Positions 1-10,951 of a stretch of DNA of 64,000 bases are shown piece after piece. The notes under the pieces are model-generated. The model was not told the origin of the DNA and did not search any database. It was given only the letters and a program-made list of their open reading frames with translations. The first letter of the stretch is position 1, and every line of letters begins with the position of its first letter. This stretch comes from Sophora flavescens. Lineage: Eukaryota > Streptophyta > Magnoliopsida > Fabales > Fabaceae. The DNA lies in NCBI GenBank assembly GCA_030762895.1, contig CM061070.1, forward strand, positions 73,395,804 through 73,459,803, written 5' to 3'. The translations under genes and the position numbers were made by a program.

Positions 1-60
1 TGAAGAGAAAGCCTGAAAACTGAAGAAAAAGAGGGCCAAAAGTCAGAAGCTGTCACGGAC

Positions 61-420
61 GTGACCCAAAATTACCACAAGTCAGAATCCATCACGGCTT
101 GGCCGTGATGGAGATCACGGGCGTGAAAAAATGGCTCGCGACGTGAAGTAAGTCTCGCCACGCGAGAGACTGATTGTGCCAGACCTCCAAAAGTCAGAAT
201 CGATCACGGCCTAGCCGTGATGTACATCACGGCCGTGACCAAAAAAACCACCACAAGTCAGAATCAATCACGGCTTGGCCGTGATGGAGATCACGGGTAT
301 GAAAAAGAGGGTTCGCGACGCGAATGTTAGCTCGCCACGCGAGAGTCCTGAAGTCACAAAATCTGCAAGAGGCAGAACCCGTCACGGCCTGGCCGTGATG
401 GATGTCACGGCCGTGACGGG
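61..420. repeat. Hairpin cluster in LTR: repeated CACGGC..GCCGTG palindromes
   Basis: The LTR has at least four imperfect palindromes of the form ATCACGGCnnnGCCGTGAT (near 91, 205, 266 and 379), each followed by a second ATCACGG(G/C) half, with CGCGACGCGAA / CGCCACGCGAGAG pairs between them. The unit GTCAGAATC(C/G)ATCACGG recurs. The same array is in the 3' LTR at about 8,740-9,135. It lies just upstream of the TATA box, so it sits in U3 where enhancers are expected; a regulatory role is inference. Confidence 0.7.
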
Positions 421-428
421 CCACGAGT

Positions 429-435
429 TATAAAA
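429..435 (+). promoter_or_regulatory. LTR TATA box
   Basis: TATAAAA in the context GAGTTATAAAAGAACC, repeated at 9145-9151 in the 3' LTR. It is the only strong TATA motif after the hairpin cluster and probably sets the start of the genomic transcript. Confidence 0.6.
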
Positions 436-1284
436 GAACCTCTGGGCAGAACAGAAGACACATCCAGAAAAACCTAAAAGTAAGACCTTTGCTGCTGTGG
501 CTGCTGTGTAACATTCTATGGAGCTCTCTCCTTTGTTCATCTCTGTAACTCTTTCTTTTATTTTATCTTCAATTATGTGTAGCTAAACTCCCCTTTGTTG
601 GGGTTAGAGTATTGCTTATCTGAACTTGGTTGTAAAATGACTTGACTATAATACAGTTTCCTTCTTCTCTATGAGTGTATGATTCCATGCTTAATGCTTT
701 CCTAGGCTTGATCATCTTAGGAATGATTAGTTGCTTTGATAGACAACTGAAAGGTTGATGTTAAGGCATGCTCATGAATCATATGACAAGTAGTCCAAGA
801 ATCTAGACATAGGTGTTGGCTGCTTGCAATCTTATGAATCTCTATTCTTAATGCAATTTCTCTGATTAATCCACCTAAGACATTAGGGTTTAATTTGGGA
901 TTTTAGGCTCATTCCACCTAAGACATTAGGGTTTGGGTACTAGAGATGATTCGATTGTCATAATTGAAGTAGGAACTGTGTTAGTTATCATTTCATAACA
1001 ATCAAGGGAGGATTAGCTTAGTCTAACCCTAACAATTCTATCTAATTGTTATTCACATTTGCCCGCCTTTTAACTGTTTGATAAAATTCCAAAAAGAACA
1101 AAAACATTTTATTCTTGTTTGCTTTGTTAGATGATAGAGCTACCTTCACTCCAAACTTGATCGCCTAGATAGTAGTTCGATTTGCGAAGTGGTACTTGTC
1201 CACGATCCTTGAGGACGATAACCGGTCTTACCGTTTTATTACTTGCAACGAACCGGTACACTTGCCGAGTCCGTGTCAAGTTTT

Positions 1285-1304
1285 TGGCGCCGTTGCCGGG
1301 GATC
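1285..1304 (+). other. Primer binding site, tRNA-Asp type
   Basis: TGGCGCCGTTGCCGGGGATC starts six bases after the 5' LTR end. It is complementary to the 3' end of plant tRNA-Asp, the primer known for Athila/Calypso elements. Confidence 0.85.
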
Positions 1305-1474
1305 GGTGTGCCAATATCACGAGTACCAAAGGGGACTCCTAATTTAGGCATTTTTACTGTTTTCCTACTGTGTTTTTTTTTCTTTCTTATTTTCTGTTTC
1401 TCTACTGTAAATTTCTGTTGTGTGCTGTTTTTCTGTTTTGCTGTTTGTTCTGCGCTACTCTGTTTGTTCATTGT

Positions 1475-3138
1475 ATGCGAGGTACAATCGACCCAGGTGA
1501 ACTCCAATTCGAACCTGAGATCGAGAGACTTTGTAGAAGGAATAGGAAGGAAGCCAAGGCAAGACAGAACAGAGAAGGAACATCCTCTGCAAAGGCAAGA
1601 ACTGTTAGTTGAATTACCAATTTGTCACCATGGCTGAAGATAATGCACCAAGAAGGACAATGGGGGACTACACTTCCCCTAGAGTTGATAGATGTGGAAC
1701 TCCGATTGTGAGACCCGCAGTGGCTTGCAATAATTTCGAAATCAAGGCATCACTTCTCCATCTTGTGCAGCAAAATCAGTTTGGAGGTTTGGAGAGTGAA
1801 GACCCCCATGCTCACATTGGTACTTTCATCGAGCTGTGTGACACCATCAAGCTAAATGGAGCTTCTGATGAGGCCATTCAGTTAAGGCTTTTCCCTCTCT
1901 CTTTGAGGGATAGAGCTAAGTCATGGCTTCAATCTCATCCTCATGGAAGCATCATCACTTGGAATGATTTGGTGAGCAAGTTTCTGTCTCGATTCTTTCC
2001 TCCGTCAAGAATGATCAAGCTGAGATCAGAGATCAATGCCTTTGCACAGAGGGATGGTGAGTCACTCTATGAAGCCTGGGAGAGATTCAAGTCCTTACTC
2101 ACAGCTTGTCCCAATCATGAACTAGAGACATGGCAACAGGTTGCAACATTTGTTAATGGGCTCAACAGGATTCAAGAAGTATGATTGAAGCGGCTGCAGG
2201 AGGGACATTGAGTCGAAGACGTAGAAGAAGCAAAGGACTTGATTGAGAACATGGCTAACAATGACTATCAAATGCCTAGTTCTCGATCAATGGTCAAGAG
2301 GGGTGTTCTAGAGCTAGATGAAATTGGCGCTCTCAAGGCACAAATGGTTATTCTTACCAAGCAATTGGGGTCGGTTCAACTGCAGAATTCTCAACTACAA
2401 GCTGTCCAAGTTCAAGGTACCTCAGTGTGTGATTTCTGTGGAGGCAACCATGCAAATGGAAACTGTGAGATCAATGTGGTTGGAAGTTCGGGACAAGAAG
2501 AGGTAAATTATATGGGCAACCAAGGGCCTAGAAATGATCCTTACTCCAACACCTACAACCCGGGGTGGCGCAGCCATCCTAACTTTGGTTGGAGACAAGG
2601 GCAAAGTTCAAGTTCTGAAGCAAAGCCTCCTCAAGAGAGTTCAAGCAAATTGGAGAACATTCTAGGCCAGTTCATGCAAGCGACTCAAGAGACTATGAAG
2701 AATCAAAATGCCTCAATCAAGAACTTGGAGCATCAAATAGGCCAACTGGCAAAGCAGATGGCAGAGAGACCTCAAGGACAATTGCCTGGAGATACTGAGA
2801 AGAACCCAAAGGAAGATTGTAAGGCCATTATTACAAGAAGTGGGAGAGTGTTAAATCCACAAGAAAAAGAGAGGGAAGAAAAGACAAGTGATGCTGGAAT
2901 TGATAAGGTGCAGTTTGAAGAGGTAAACAACGAAGAACCCGAAACTTCCCAAGATACTACCTCTATTCCTACTGGTGTAGAAGCTGAAAAACCGCAGAGG
3001 GAGAAATTGGTTGATGAAGAATTTGCGAAGAAGAAGACTAAAAGACAGATTCTGGAAGAGGTTGATAATCCCAAAGAGCTGCCCCCATATTTCAGAATCC
3101 CGTATCCCCAACGGTTGAAGAAGGAGGCAAAAGACTAG
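1475..3138 (+). pseudogene. gag: Athila-type gag, broken
   Basis: Encodes the capsid/nucleocapsid precursor. Translation starts best at the ATG at 1475, where the N-terminal part (ELQFEPEIERLCRRNRKEA) is basic and helical; the frame then shifts near 1600 into the main capsid region that includes the ATG at 1630 (MAEDNAPRR). The capsid part has the RAKSWLQS, FLSRFFPP and ESLYEAWERFKSLL motifs of plant gypsy gag. Two compensating frame changes near 2180 and 2215 surround a stop TGA, after which the same frame resumes (LIENMANND). A single cysteine/histidine cluster (CDFCGGNHANGNC, around 2430-2470) stands in the nucleocapsid place. A coiled-coil and charged tail follow (2640-3138). A TAG at 3136-3138 separates it from pol in the same frame. 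Confidence 0.8.
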
Positions 3139-6100
3139 CAATTTTCTAAGTTTCTGGATGTATTCAAAAAGCTACAAATCAACATTCCTTTTGCAGAAGC
3201 TCTCCAACAGATGCCCTCCTACGCAAAGTTCATGAAAGAGATTCTTACAAACAAGAGGAGGTGGAAGGAGAAGACAGTTATGCTTACTGAAGAGTGCAGC
3301 GCTATACTTCAAAAGAAGCTACCAGTAAAGATGAAGGACTCGGGCAGTTTCACTATCCCATGCACTATCGGTCATCTGAACATAGGGAGAGCATTGTGCG
3401 ATCTAGGGGCAAGTATTAATCTTATGCCGCTCTCCATTTTCAAGAAGCTGGGGATTGGTGAGGTAAAACCAACAGGGATTTCTCTTCAACTGGCAGATCG
3501 CTCCATTACATATCCCTATGGTGTACTGGAGGATTTGTTGGTGAAGGTAGATAAGTTCATTTTTCCAGCAGATTTTGTGGTGTTAGATATAGCTGAAGAT
3601 GGTGATACTCCTCTGATTCTTGGGAGACTATTCTTAGCAACAGGTAGAGCCCTGATCGATGTCAATCAAGGGGAATTGGTGCTTCGGGTACAAGACGAAA
3701 AGGTCACCTTTAATGTGTTTGAAGCGATGAAACACCCAAGCGACAAGGATACTTGCATGCGTGTGGACCTCATTGATTTATTATCTGACAAGAGTTTGCA
3801 CCAAAAAGTTGAAGATTCATTGGAAGCAGCTCTAATGGTGGAGGATGTAGAAGAAGAAGTATGTGCAGAAGAAGTTGATTTAATGATTAAATCCCTTGAG
3901 GCTTGTCTGGTTGTGAATAATGATGAAGACAAAGTGGTGGAAGATGTGAGGATTGAAGACAAGGGTGACCCACCGGTGCTAGAATTGAAAGAATTGCCAT
4001 CCCATCTTCGTTATGCTTTCCTTGGGATGAACTCTTCATTCCCTGTTATCATTAGTAGTGGGTTGAATTCCTTGGAAGAAGAGAAGTTGTTGAGGGTGCT
4101 TAGGGAGCACAAATCTGCAATTGGGTGGTCTATGTCCGATTTGAAAGGGATAAGTCCCTCATTTTGCATGCACAAAATCCTTGTGGAGGAGAATTTCAAG
4201 TCGGTTAGACAACCCCAAAGAAGGCTCAACCCGAATATGAAGGAAGTTGTGAGGAAGGAGATTGTAAAACTTTTAGATGCGGGCATTATCTATCCCATCT
4301 CCGATAGTCCATGGGTGAGTCCGGTCCAAGTTGTGCCGAAGAAAGGGGGATGACAGTGGTAGCAAATGAAAAGAATGAACTTATTCCCTCTAGGACCGTG
4401 TCTGGATGGAGGGTATGCATTGATTACAGAAGACTGAATGAGGCCACCAGAAAAGATCACTTTCCATTGCCCTTCATTGATCAGATGTTAGAGAGGTTGG
4501 AGGGCCATGCTTTCTATTGTTTCCTTGATGGATACTCTGGGTATAACCAGATTGTGGTTGACCCAGAGGACCAAGAGAAGACCGCCTTCACTTGTCCCTA
4601 TGGTGTCTACGCATACCGGAGGATGCCATTCGGGTTGTGTAATGCACCCGCCACTTTTCAAAGGTGCATGCTATCCATATTCTCTGATATGAATGAAAAA
4701 TTTATTGAGGTATTTATGGATGATTTTTCTGTGTTTGGTGATTCTTTTGATAACTGTCTGAATAATCTTGCATGTGTTCTGAAAAGATGCCAAGAAACTA
4801 ACCTTGTTTTAAATTGGGAAAAATGTCATTTCATGGTTAGGGAAGGGTTAGTTCTTGGGCATAAAATTTCATCACGGGGGATGGAGGTTGATAGAGAAAA
4901 AATTGAAGTGATTGAAAAACTTCCCCCTCCAATAAATGTGAAAGGTGTTAGAAGCTTCCTAGGGCATGCGGGTTTTTATAGGAGGTTTATAAAAGATTTT
5001 TCAAAAATTGTGAAACCCTTATGCAAGCTTTTGGTAGCTGATACTCCTTTCATATTTGATGATGATTGCATGCATGCCTTCAAAATTTTGAAAGAAAAAC
5101 TCACCACCGCACCGGTCATTGCACCTCCAGATTGGAGTTTACCATTTGAGCTAATGTGTGATGCAAGTGACTATGCGGTGGGAGCCATTTTGGGACAAAG
5201 AAAAAATAAAGTTTTGCATGTCATTTACTATGCCAGTCGTGTGCTTAATGATGCTCAGTTGAATTACACCACGACTGAAAAAGAATTGCTTTTTGTGTTA
5301 TTTTCATTTGATAAGTTTAGATCCTACTTGATTGGCTGTAAAACTACTGTCTACACTGATCATTCTGCTTTGAGGTATCTTATGACCAAACAGGATGCCA
5401 AGCCAAGGCTCATTAGGTGGATACTACTGCTCCAAGAGTTTGATCTGGAGATAAAGGATAAGAAAGGAGTGGAGAATGTGGTAGCCGATCATTTGTCTAG
5501 GCTTCCACAAGCAGATGTTCAAGCAGAAGCTAAATTGCCAATTCAAGAGGAATTCCCAGATGAGCAGTTGTTGGTGGTGCAAGTGGCACCCTGGTTTGCG
5601 GACATTGCAAATTACAAGGCCGACAACAAGATTCCAAAGGACTTCAATGCACAACAAAGGAAGAAGCTCATCCATGATGCCAAATTCTATGTATGGGATG
5701 AGCCGTATCTTTTCAAAAGAGGTTCGGATGGAATTCTGAGAAGGTGCATACCGGAAGAAGAGATTAATGGGGTGTTGACCCACTGCCACAACTCACCCTA
5801 TGGAGGACACTTTGGTGGTGAGAGGACCGCCATGAAGATTTTGCAATGTGGGCTATTTTGGCCCACTATTTTCAAGGACTCCAGAGCTTGGGTGATGAAA
5901 TCTGATAAATGCCAGAGGACCGGAAGTATTTCCAAGAGAAATGAGATGCCCTTAAAGGGTATACTTGAGGTGGAGCTCTTTGATGTATGGGGGATTGACT
6001 TCATGGGCCCTTTCCCGTCATCTTACAACAACAAGTACATTCTGGTGGCAGTTGATTATGTGAGCAAGTGGGTGGAAGCCGTACCAACTCTGAAAGATGA

Positions 6101-6879
6101 TGCAAGAACTGTGATCAGTTTTGTGAAGAAGAATATTTTTACCCGGTTTGGGACCCCTAGGGCTATCATTAGTGATGGGGGTACTCACTTTTGCAATAAG
6201 GAGTTCAATGCAGTGCTTGCCAAGTTTGGGGTGAACCACAAAGTTACCACACCATACCATCCCCAAACCAGTGGGCAAGTGGAATTGTCCAACCGGGAGT
6301 TGAAGAGAATTTTGGAAAAAACTGTGAACAATGCAAGGAAGGATTGGGCGAAGAAATTGGATGATGCACTTTGGACCTATCGGACTGCTTATAAGACACC
6401 TATTGGTATGTCACCTTACCAATTAGTGTTCGGGAAATCATGTCACCTTCCGATAGAGCTACAACACCGTGCTTTTTGGGCAGTGAAGGCCCTGAACTTT
6501 GATACAAGGCTGGCTATGGACAAGAGGATGCTTCAATTGAATGAGTTGGATGAGTTCCGACTCTTGGCTTATGAGAGTGCCAGGATATACAAGGAGAGAA
6601 CAAAGTTCTGGCATGATAAGTACATTCTTCCCAAGCAATTTGAAGAAGGCCGATCAGTTTTTCTTTGTTTAACTCAAGGCTCAAGCTCTTCCGGGTAAAT
6701 TGAGATCAAGATGGTCGGGCCCATTTCGTGTTAAGTCTGTCTCTCCCTTTGGGTCAGTTAGATTGGAAGATCCATCATCCGGTGATACTTTCACGGTGAA
6801 TGGACAAAGGCTCAAGCACTACCTTGGAGGAGACTTTGATCGTCAGGAAGTCTCCGTCACTCTTCAGGCACCATCTTAG
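3139..6879 (+). pseudogene. pol: Athila-type pol: protease, RT, RNase H, integrase, broken
   Basis: Continues the gag frame after the TAG. The protease core is DLGAS (about nt 3400-3414), a variant of the usual D-S/T-G. The frame changes in a G run near 4345, just before reverse transcriptase. RT shows YRRLNEATRKDHFPLPF, the YGVYAYRRMPFGL block and FMDD at 4713-4724 in the catalytic YxDD place. RNase H has CDASDYAVGAIL and TDHSALRYL. Integrase has H-x-H in THCHNSPYGGHFGG; the expected zinc-binding C-x2-C is S-x2-C (SDKCQRTG), so one ligand is lost. The catalytic triad is intact: D at 5997, D at 6174, E at 6282, with D-x35-E spacing. Another frameshift near 6660 precedes the C-terminal part, which ends at TAG 6877-6879. 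Three breaks make it non-functional as read. Confidence 0.88.
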
Positions 6880-8500
6880 AAATCATCCGTCAAGCTAGTG
6901 ACGTTAAAGAAGCGCTTGTTGGGAGGCAACCCAAATTTTATTTTCATCTTCTCTTTTGTTTTTGATTTCTCCTCTTGAATAATTTGAGAAGCTCAAGAGG
7001 TTTGTTAATAGTTTTGTTAAGTGTTTTCAGATTTTGAAGGAAGGAGGAGAAGAAGGGCAGGAGGGAATAAAACCAGAAAACATGTGATTCAGCACCAATA
7101 CCACCTTGGTGAGTTGTTCCAGTTTTCTCCCCTCTCTAAACTTAATTATTTACATTAAGGACAATGTAAGTCTTTAAGCTTGGGGTAGGGGTAATCTTTT
7201 TGCTTGCATTGTAAATATTGCATTCATATAGGCTTAATTTTGCATGATCGCATGATTCGGTTACCCCTGCTTAGATTGAGCTTTTGATTGTGAGAGCTAA
7301 GTGCCAATTTTTCTGTGATAGTGAATTTTTGGACCCTGAATTGTCTATTCTTGTGATATGGCTTCAATAAATATTCTTGAGATGGTCTTGGATAGTTGAT
7401 GATTAGCATGTGTTTCTTTAGACTTGTGTTTCTCACTGGTTTTTGAACTGATAAATGTGAGCTTTTGAGCCAAAGGGGTACTCACAAAATTTTACCCCAT
7501 TCTTTGTGTAGAGTGTTGTTCCTCTTGGTTTGTTTTTCTATAAAACTTGACTTGAAACCATTTCAAAGCTTGAAAATTTTTGAAAACATTTTTGAAAAGG
7601 ATTGAGGCAATAGGTATTTTTTTCTGGCCTTCTGAGCTTTGAATGAATAATGTTACCCTTAGTTGCCCCATTTTGAGCCTGAATGGATAACATGCTCTTC
7701 TTGGTACCCTGAAATGTTTTGTTAAATATGCTTATGAGGGACCTTCTAAAGTATTGAAAAAAAAGGGGTGAAAAATGTAGTTGAAAGTTGGGATGAAAAA
7801 GAAAGAAAAATATATTTCTCTTGAGTTGAAAAGAAAATAATCTCCCCTTCTCCAAGCAAAGAAAAATGAAAAGAAAAAGAGAAAAAGAAAGATATATAGA
7901 GAAGGGGATGACAAAAACAAGAGAAGTGAGAAATAACAGAAAAGAAAGAAAAGAAAGGTGGAAGAATGTATTGAATTATTGAAAATCCAAGAAGGTATTT
8001 TAGAAGGTGTCTTGTGATGAATTGTTTGATACTTGGTTTAGCCTTTTGAAATTTCCCTTTTTTTGATTTCCCCACCTAAAAAAAAAATTGATCCCATGGC
8101 CCCATTGCAACCAAAGAATAAGACCTCTTGATTCTTAGATGTTTTCATTAATAAAGTAAAGATTTGGTTGATAGTCAAGCATATGGTAGGAATCATTCCT
8201 TGAGGAAAATGGAGCGAATTGTCATAATTACTTGAACACTTGAGTGAGTGAGGCAAGAAAGAGAGCCAAGCAAATGAACAAGCTTGGGGTGAGCTTCAAG
8301 TGAGATAGAGTGCCCGAATCAGTGAGAATGTGAGTCTAGGAAAACTAAGCCCCTAATTGGACTTGAATTGATTGTCTCTTTCTGAAATAATTGAATGCCT
8401 GTTACTTGGATCATTTTACTCGGGTTCTTAGTTCACTATCATTGCTCTGGTTATTTTCATCTTTTGGCCTTGGTTTTTGCTTGAGGACAAGCAAAGTCTT
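6880..8500 (+). other. Post-pol region of the Athila-type element, no env-like ORF
   Basis: Sixteen hundred bases between pol and the 3' LTR without a credible reading frame. It contains a strongly purine-rich stretch (about 7755-7970, runs of GAAAAAGAAAG) and an AAGCTTGGGGTG motif at 8280-8291, besides the separate motif at 7171. In Athila relatives an env-like gene lies here, so this copy or its subfamily lacks it. Confidence 0.6.
7171..7190 (+). other. Internal polypurine-like motif
   Basis: TCTTTAAGCTTGGGGTAGGG closely copies the true polypurine tract region TCTTAAGCTTGGGGTG next to the 3' LTR. An extra tract after pol is a known Athila-lineage feature. Confidence 0.55.
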
Positions 8501-8510
8501 AAGCTTGGGG
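8501..8510 (+). other. Polypurine tract
   Basis: AAGCTTGGGG directly before the 3' LTR start (TGATTTGATGAG). It would prime plus-strand synthesis. Confidence 0.75.
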
Positions 8511-9996
8511 TGATTTGATGAGTGTGATTTCACCTCATTTTCCATGTACATTTCTGCATGCATTTGCATATAGTTAGGCCATTTTAGTTGGATTTTGTTT
8601 AGTTTTTCCTTTGGAACGGATAAGGTGGTATTGTGTGTTGTTTTACAGGGATTTATGATTAAATGCCCAAGATTTAGCCATGAGGAAGCTGAGATGAAGA
8701 GAAAGCCTGAAAACTGAAGAAAAAGGGGCCAAAAGTCAGAAGCTGTCACGGCCTGGCCATGATGGCTATCACGGCCGTGACCCAAAATTACCACAAGTCA
8801 GAATCCATCACGGCTTGGCCGTGATGGAGATCACGGGCGTGAAAAAATGGCTCGCGACGCGAAGTAAGTCTCGCCACGCGAGAGACTGATTGTGCCAGAC
8901 CTCCAAAAGTCAGAATCGATCACGGCCTAGCCGTGATGTACATCATGGCCGTGACCCAAAAAACCACCACAAGTTAGAATCCATCACGGCTTGGCCGTGA
9001 TGGAGATCACGGGTATGAAAAAGAGGGTTCGCGACGCGAATGTTAGCTCGCCACGCGAGAGTCCTGAAGTCACAAAATCTGCAAGAGGCAGAATCCGTCA
9101 CGGCCTGGCCGTGATGGATGTCACGGCCGTGACGGGCCACGAGTTATAAAAGAACCTCTGGGCAGAACAGAAGACACATCCAGAAAAACCTAAAAGTAAG
9201 ACCTTTGCTGCTGTGGCTGCTGTGCAACATTCTATGGAGCTCTCTCCTTTGTTCATCTCTGTAACTCTTTCTTTTATTTTATCTTCAATTATGTGTAGCT
9301 AAACTCCCCTTTGTTGGGGTTAGAGTATTGCTTATCTGAATTTGGTTGTAAAATGACTTGACTATAATACAGTTTCCTTCTTCTCTATGAGTGTATGATT
9401 CCATGCTTAATGCTTTCCTAGGCTTGATCATCTTAGGAATGATTAGTTGCTTTGATAGACAACTGAAAGGTTGATGTTAAGGCATGCTCATGAATCATAT
9501 GCCAAGTAGTCCAAGAATCTAGACATAGGTGTTGGCTGCTTGCAATCTTATGAATCTCTATTCTTAATGCAATTTCTCTGATTAATCCACCTAAGACATT
9601 AGGGTTTAATTTGGGATTTTAGGCTCATTCCACCTAAGACATTAGGGTTTGGGTACTAGAGATGATTCGATTGTCATAATTGAAGTAGGAACTGTGTTAG
9701 TTATCATTTCATAACAATCAAGGGAGGATTAGCTTAGTCTAACCCTAACAATTCTATCTAATTGTTATTCACATTTGCCTCGCCTTTTTAACTGTTTGAT
9801 AAAATTCCAAAAAGAACAAAAACATTTTATTCTTGTTTGCTTTGTTAGATGATAGAGCTACCTTCACTCCAAACTTGATCGCCTAGATAGTAGTTCGATT
9901 TGCGAAGTGGTACTTGTCCACGATCCCTGAGGACGATAACCGGTCTTACCGTTTTATTACTTGCAACGAACCGGTACACTTGCCGAGTCCGTGTCA
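8511..9996 (+). repeat. 3' LTR of the Athila-type element
   Basis: Starts TGATTTGATGAG, ends CCGTGTCA, 1,486 bp, canonical TG...CA. TATA box at 9145-9151, hairpin cluster at about 8,740-9,135. The next five bases ACGGG are the presumed target duplication; the partner copy lies outside the window. Confidence 0.88.
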
Positions 9997-10312
9997 ACGG
10001 GTCTTTTCAGCGTGCTTTGTCCTCACTCACACGCTTCCCGGGAAGTAGCACGCTTAACTGTGGAGTTCTTAAGTGATGGGCTACCGAAAAGAAGATGCAT
10101 CTTATTTGTATAGGTAGTACAAATCAATTCATATAAGCCTTCATCAACTGTATAGTCTCATACCTACACAGTCTCAGGATCCCTCTCATTCGGGTGTGTA
10201 ATCGGTTCATTAATGTGTCCCTCCGCTTAGAAACCTGCCAAGAGCTGCTCCTTGTCCGTGCCTTCCTGCACCGGCGACCACTCCCCGCCCTCGTCGGCAC
10301 CCGGGTGTTACA
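9997..10312 (-). mobile_element. Cassandra-type TRIM LTR fragment with 5S-like domain
   Basis: Read on the minus strand it begins TGTAACACCCGGG at 10312 and runs to a 5S rRNA-like block near 10000-10100, including GAACTCCACAGTTAAGCGTGC, the 5S A-box region. Cassandra elements are known short LTR elements that carry a 5S promoter in the LTR. The stretch that normally links the A box to the GGGAAG block is missing, so the internal promoter is probably dead. The end is cut by the Athila-type insertion. Identification is from memory of the family's conserved 5S block. Confidence 0.65.
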
Positions 10313-10379
10313 AAAATATACATTTTTTAAATATTTTTTAAAATAAATTTCATCATCTGTCATTTTATTAATTTTTATT

Positions 10380-10574
10380 TTATATAGTCATATTTTTACT
10401 TTAGGGACCCAATGGAAAATTTTATATAAGTTCAGGGACCCAATTAGAAACTTTTAGTTTAATGACCCAGTTTCAAATTTTATATAAGTTCAGGGACTTA
10501 ATTAAAAAAAATTTAATTCAGGGACATACTTGAAAATTCTCAAATAAGTTAGGGACCAACTCAATAATTAAACC

Positions 10575-10575
<1 letters not shown>
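10380..10575. repeat. Degenerate AGGGACC tandem repeat
   Basis: About five degenerate units built on (T)TCAGGGACCCAATTNGAAAATTTT, spaced roughly 35-60 bp. No coding potential. Common style of plant non-coding repeat; family unknown. Confidence 0.55.

Positions 10576-10586
<11 letters not shown>

Positions 10587-10630
<44 letters not shown>
10587..10630. repeat. (AT)n microsatellite
   Basis: About 22 AT units without interruption. A second run of similar length is at 10904-10946 inside the neighbouring hAT element. Confidence 0.95.
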
Positions 10631-10632
<2 letters not shown>

Positions 10633-10753
10633 AAAATAGAGGTAAATATGCTACAGTGCGGTATAATCAAATGACTATAAGTAGGAGTAAGTATTCTTTT
10701 TTATGTGTGCGAATAGCATTCTTTTATGTAGTCCACAATTGATGAATCATGTT

Positions 10754-10901
10754 TAGGAATGGTTCTAGACTCTATTTTATGGGTATCCGCAAAAAATATC
10801 CACAACGGATATGATAAATATCGGCTTTATGGGTTTGGGTGTGGATAATTACACACAAAAAGAGAGGGTATGAGTACTCTAATATCCACCCGTCCTATAC
10901 C

Positions 10902-10951
<50 letters not shown>

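Larger units (their letters stand above)
1..1278 (+). repeat. 5' LTR of the Athila-type element (partial)
   Basis: Matches 8695-9996 almost base for base. It ends in GTGTCA at 1278, just before the primer binding site. Relative to the 3' LTR it lacks about 23 bp after TCACGG near base 58, a deletion between short CACGG repeats. It holds a GC-rich hairpin cluster (about 60-420), a TATA box (429-435) and a long AT-rich R/U5 part. Confidence 0.9.
1..9996 (+). mobile_element. Ty3/gypsy LTR retrotransposon, Athila type (5' end outside window)
   Basis: Two long direct repeats (1-1278 and 8511-9996) flank a tRNA-Asp-type primer binding site, gag, protease, reverse transcriptase, RNase H and integrase in gypsy order, then a polypurine tract. 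The 3' LTR is 1,486 bp; comparison shows about 184 bp of the 5' LTR lie outside the window. The LTRs look nearly identical by eye apart from one indel near base 58, so the insertion should be fairly recent. Athila elements often carry an env-like ORF after pol; none is visible here. Reading frames are broken by frameshifts and stops, so this copy is not autonomous. The 3' end abuts a Cassandra-like LTR, the probable target. Assignment to Athila rests on the primer site, the gag/protease sequence style and the internal polypurine motif; a Tat-like relative is the alternative. Confidence 0.85.

Noticed and set aside
1182..1637. 151-codon open frame over the 5' LTR end and leader
   Set aside because: It reads through the LTR border, primer site and a T-rich leader; the gag frame starts at 1475 and explains the coding part.
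7538..8256. Several minus-strand open frames rich in Phe and Ser
   Set aside because: They are the complement of a purine-rich stretch in the Athila post-pol region and have no domain; low complexity, not genes.
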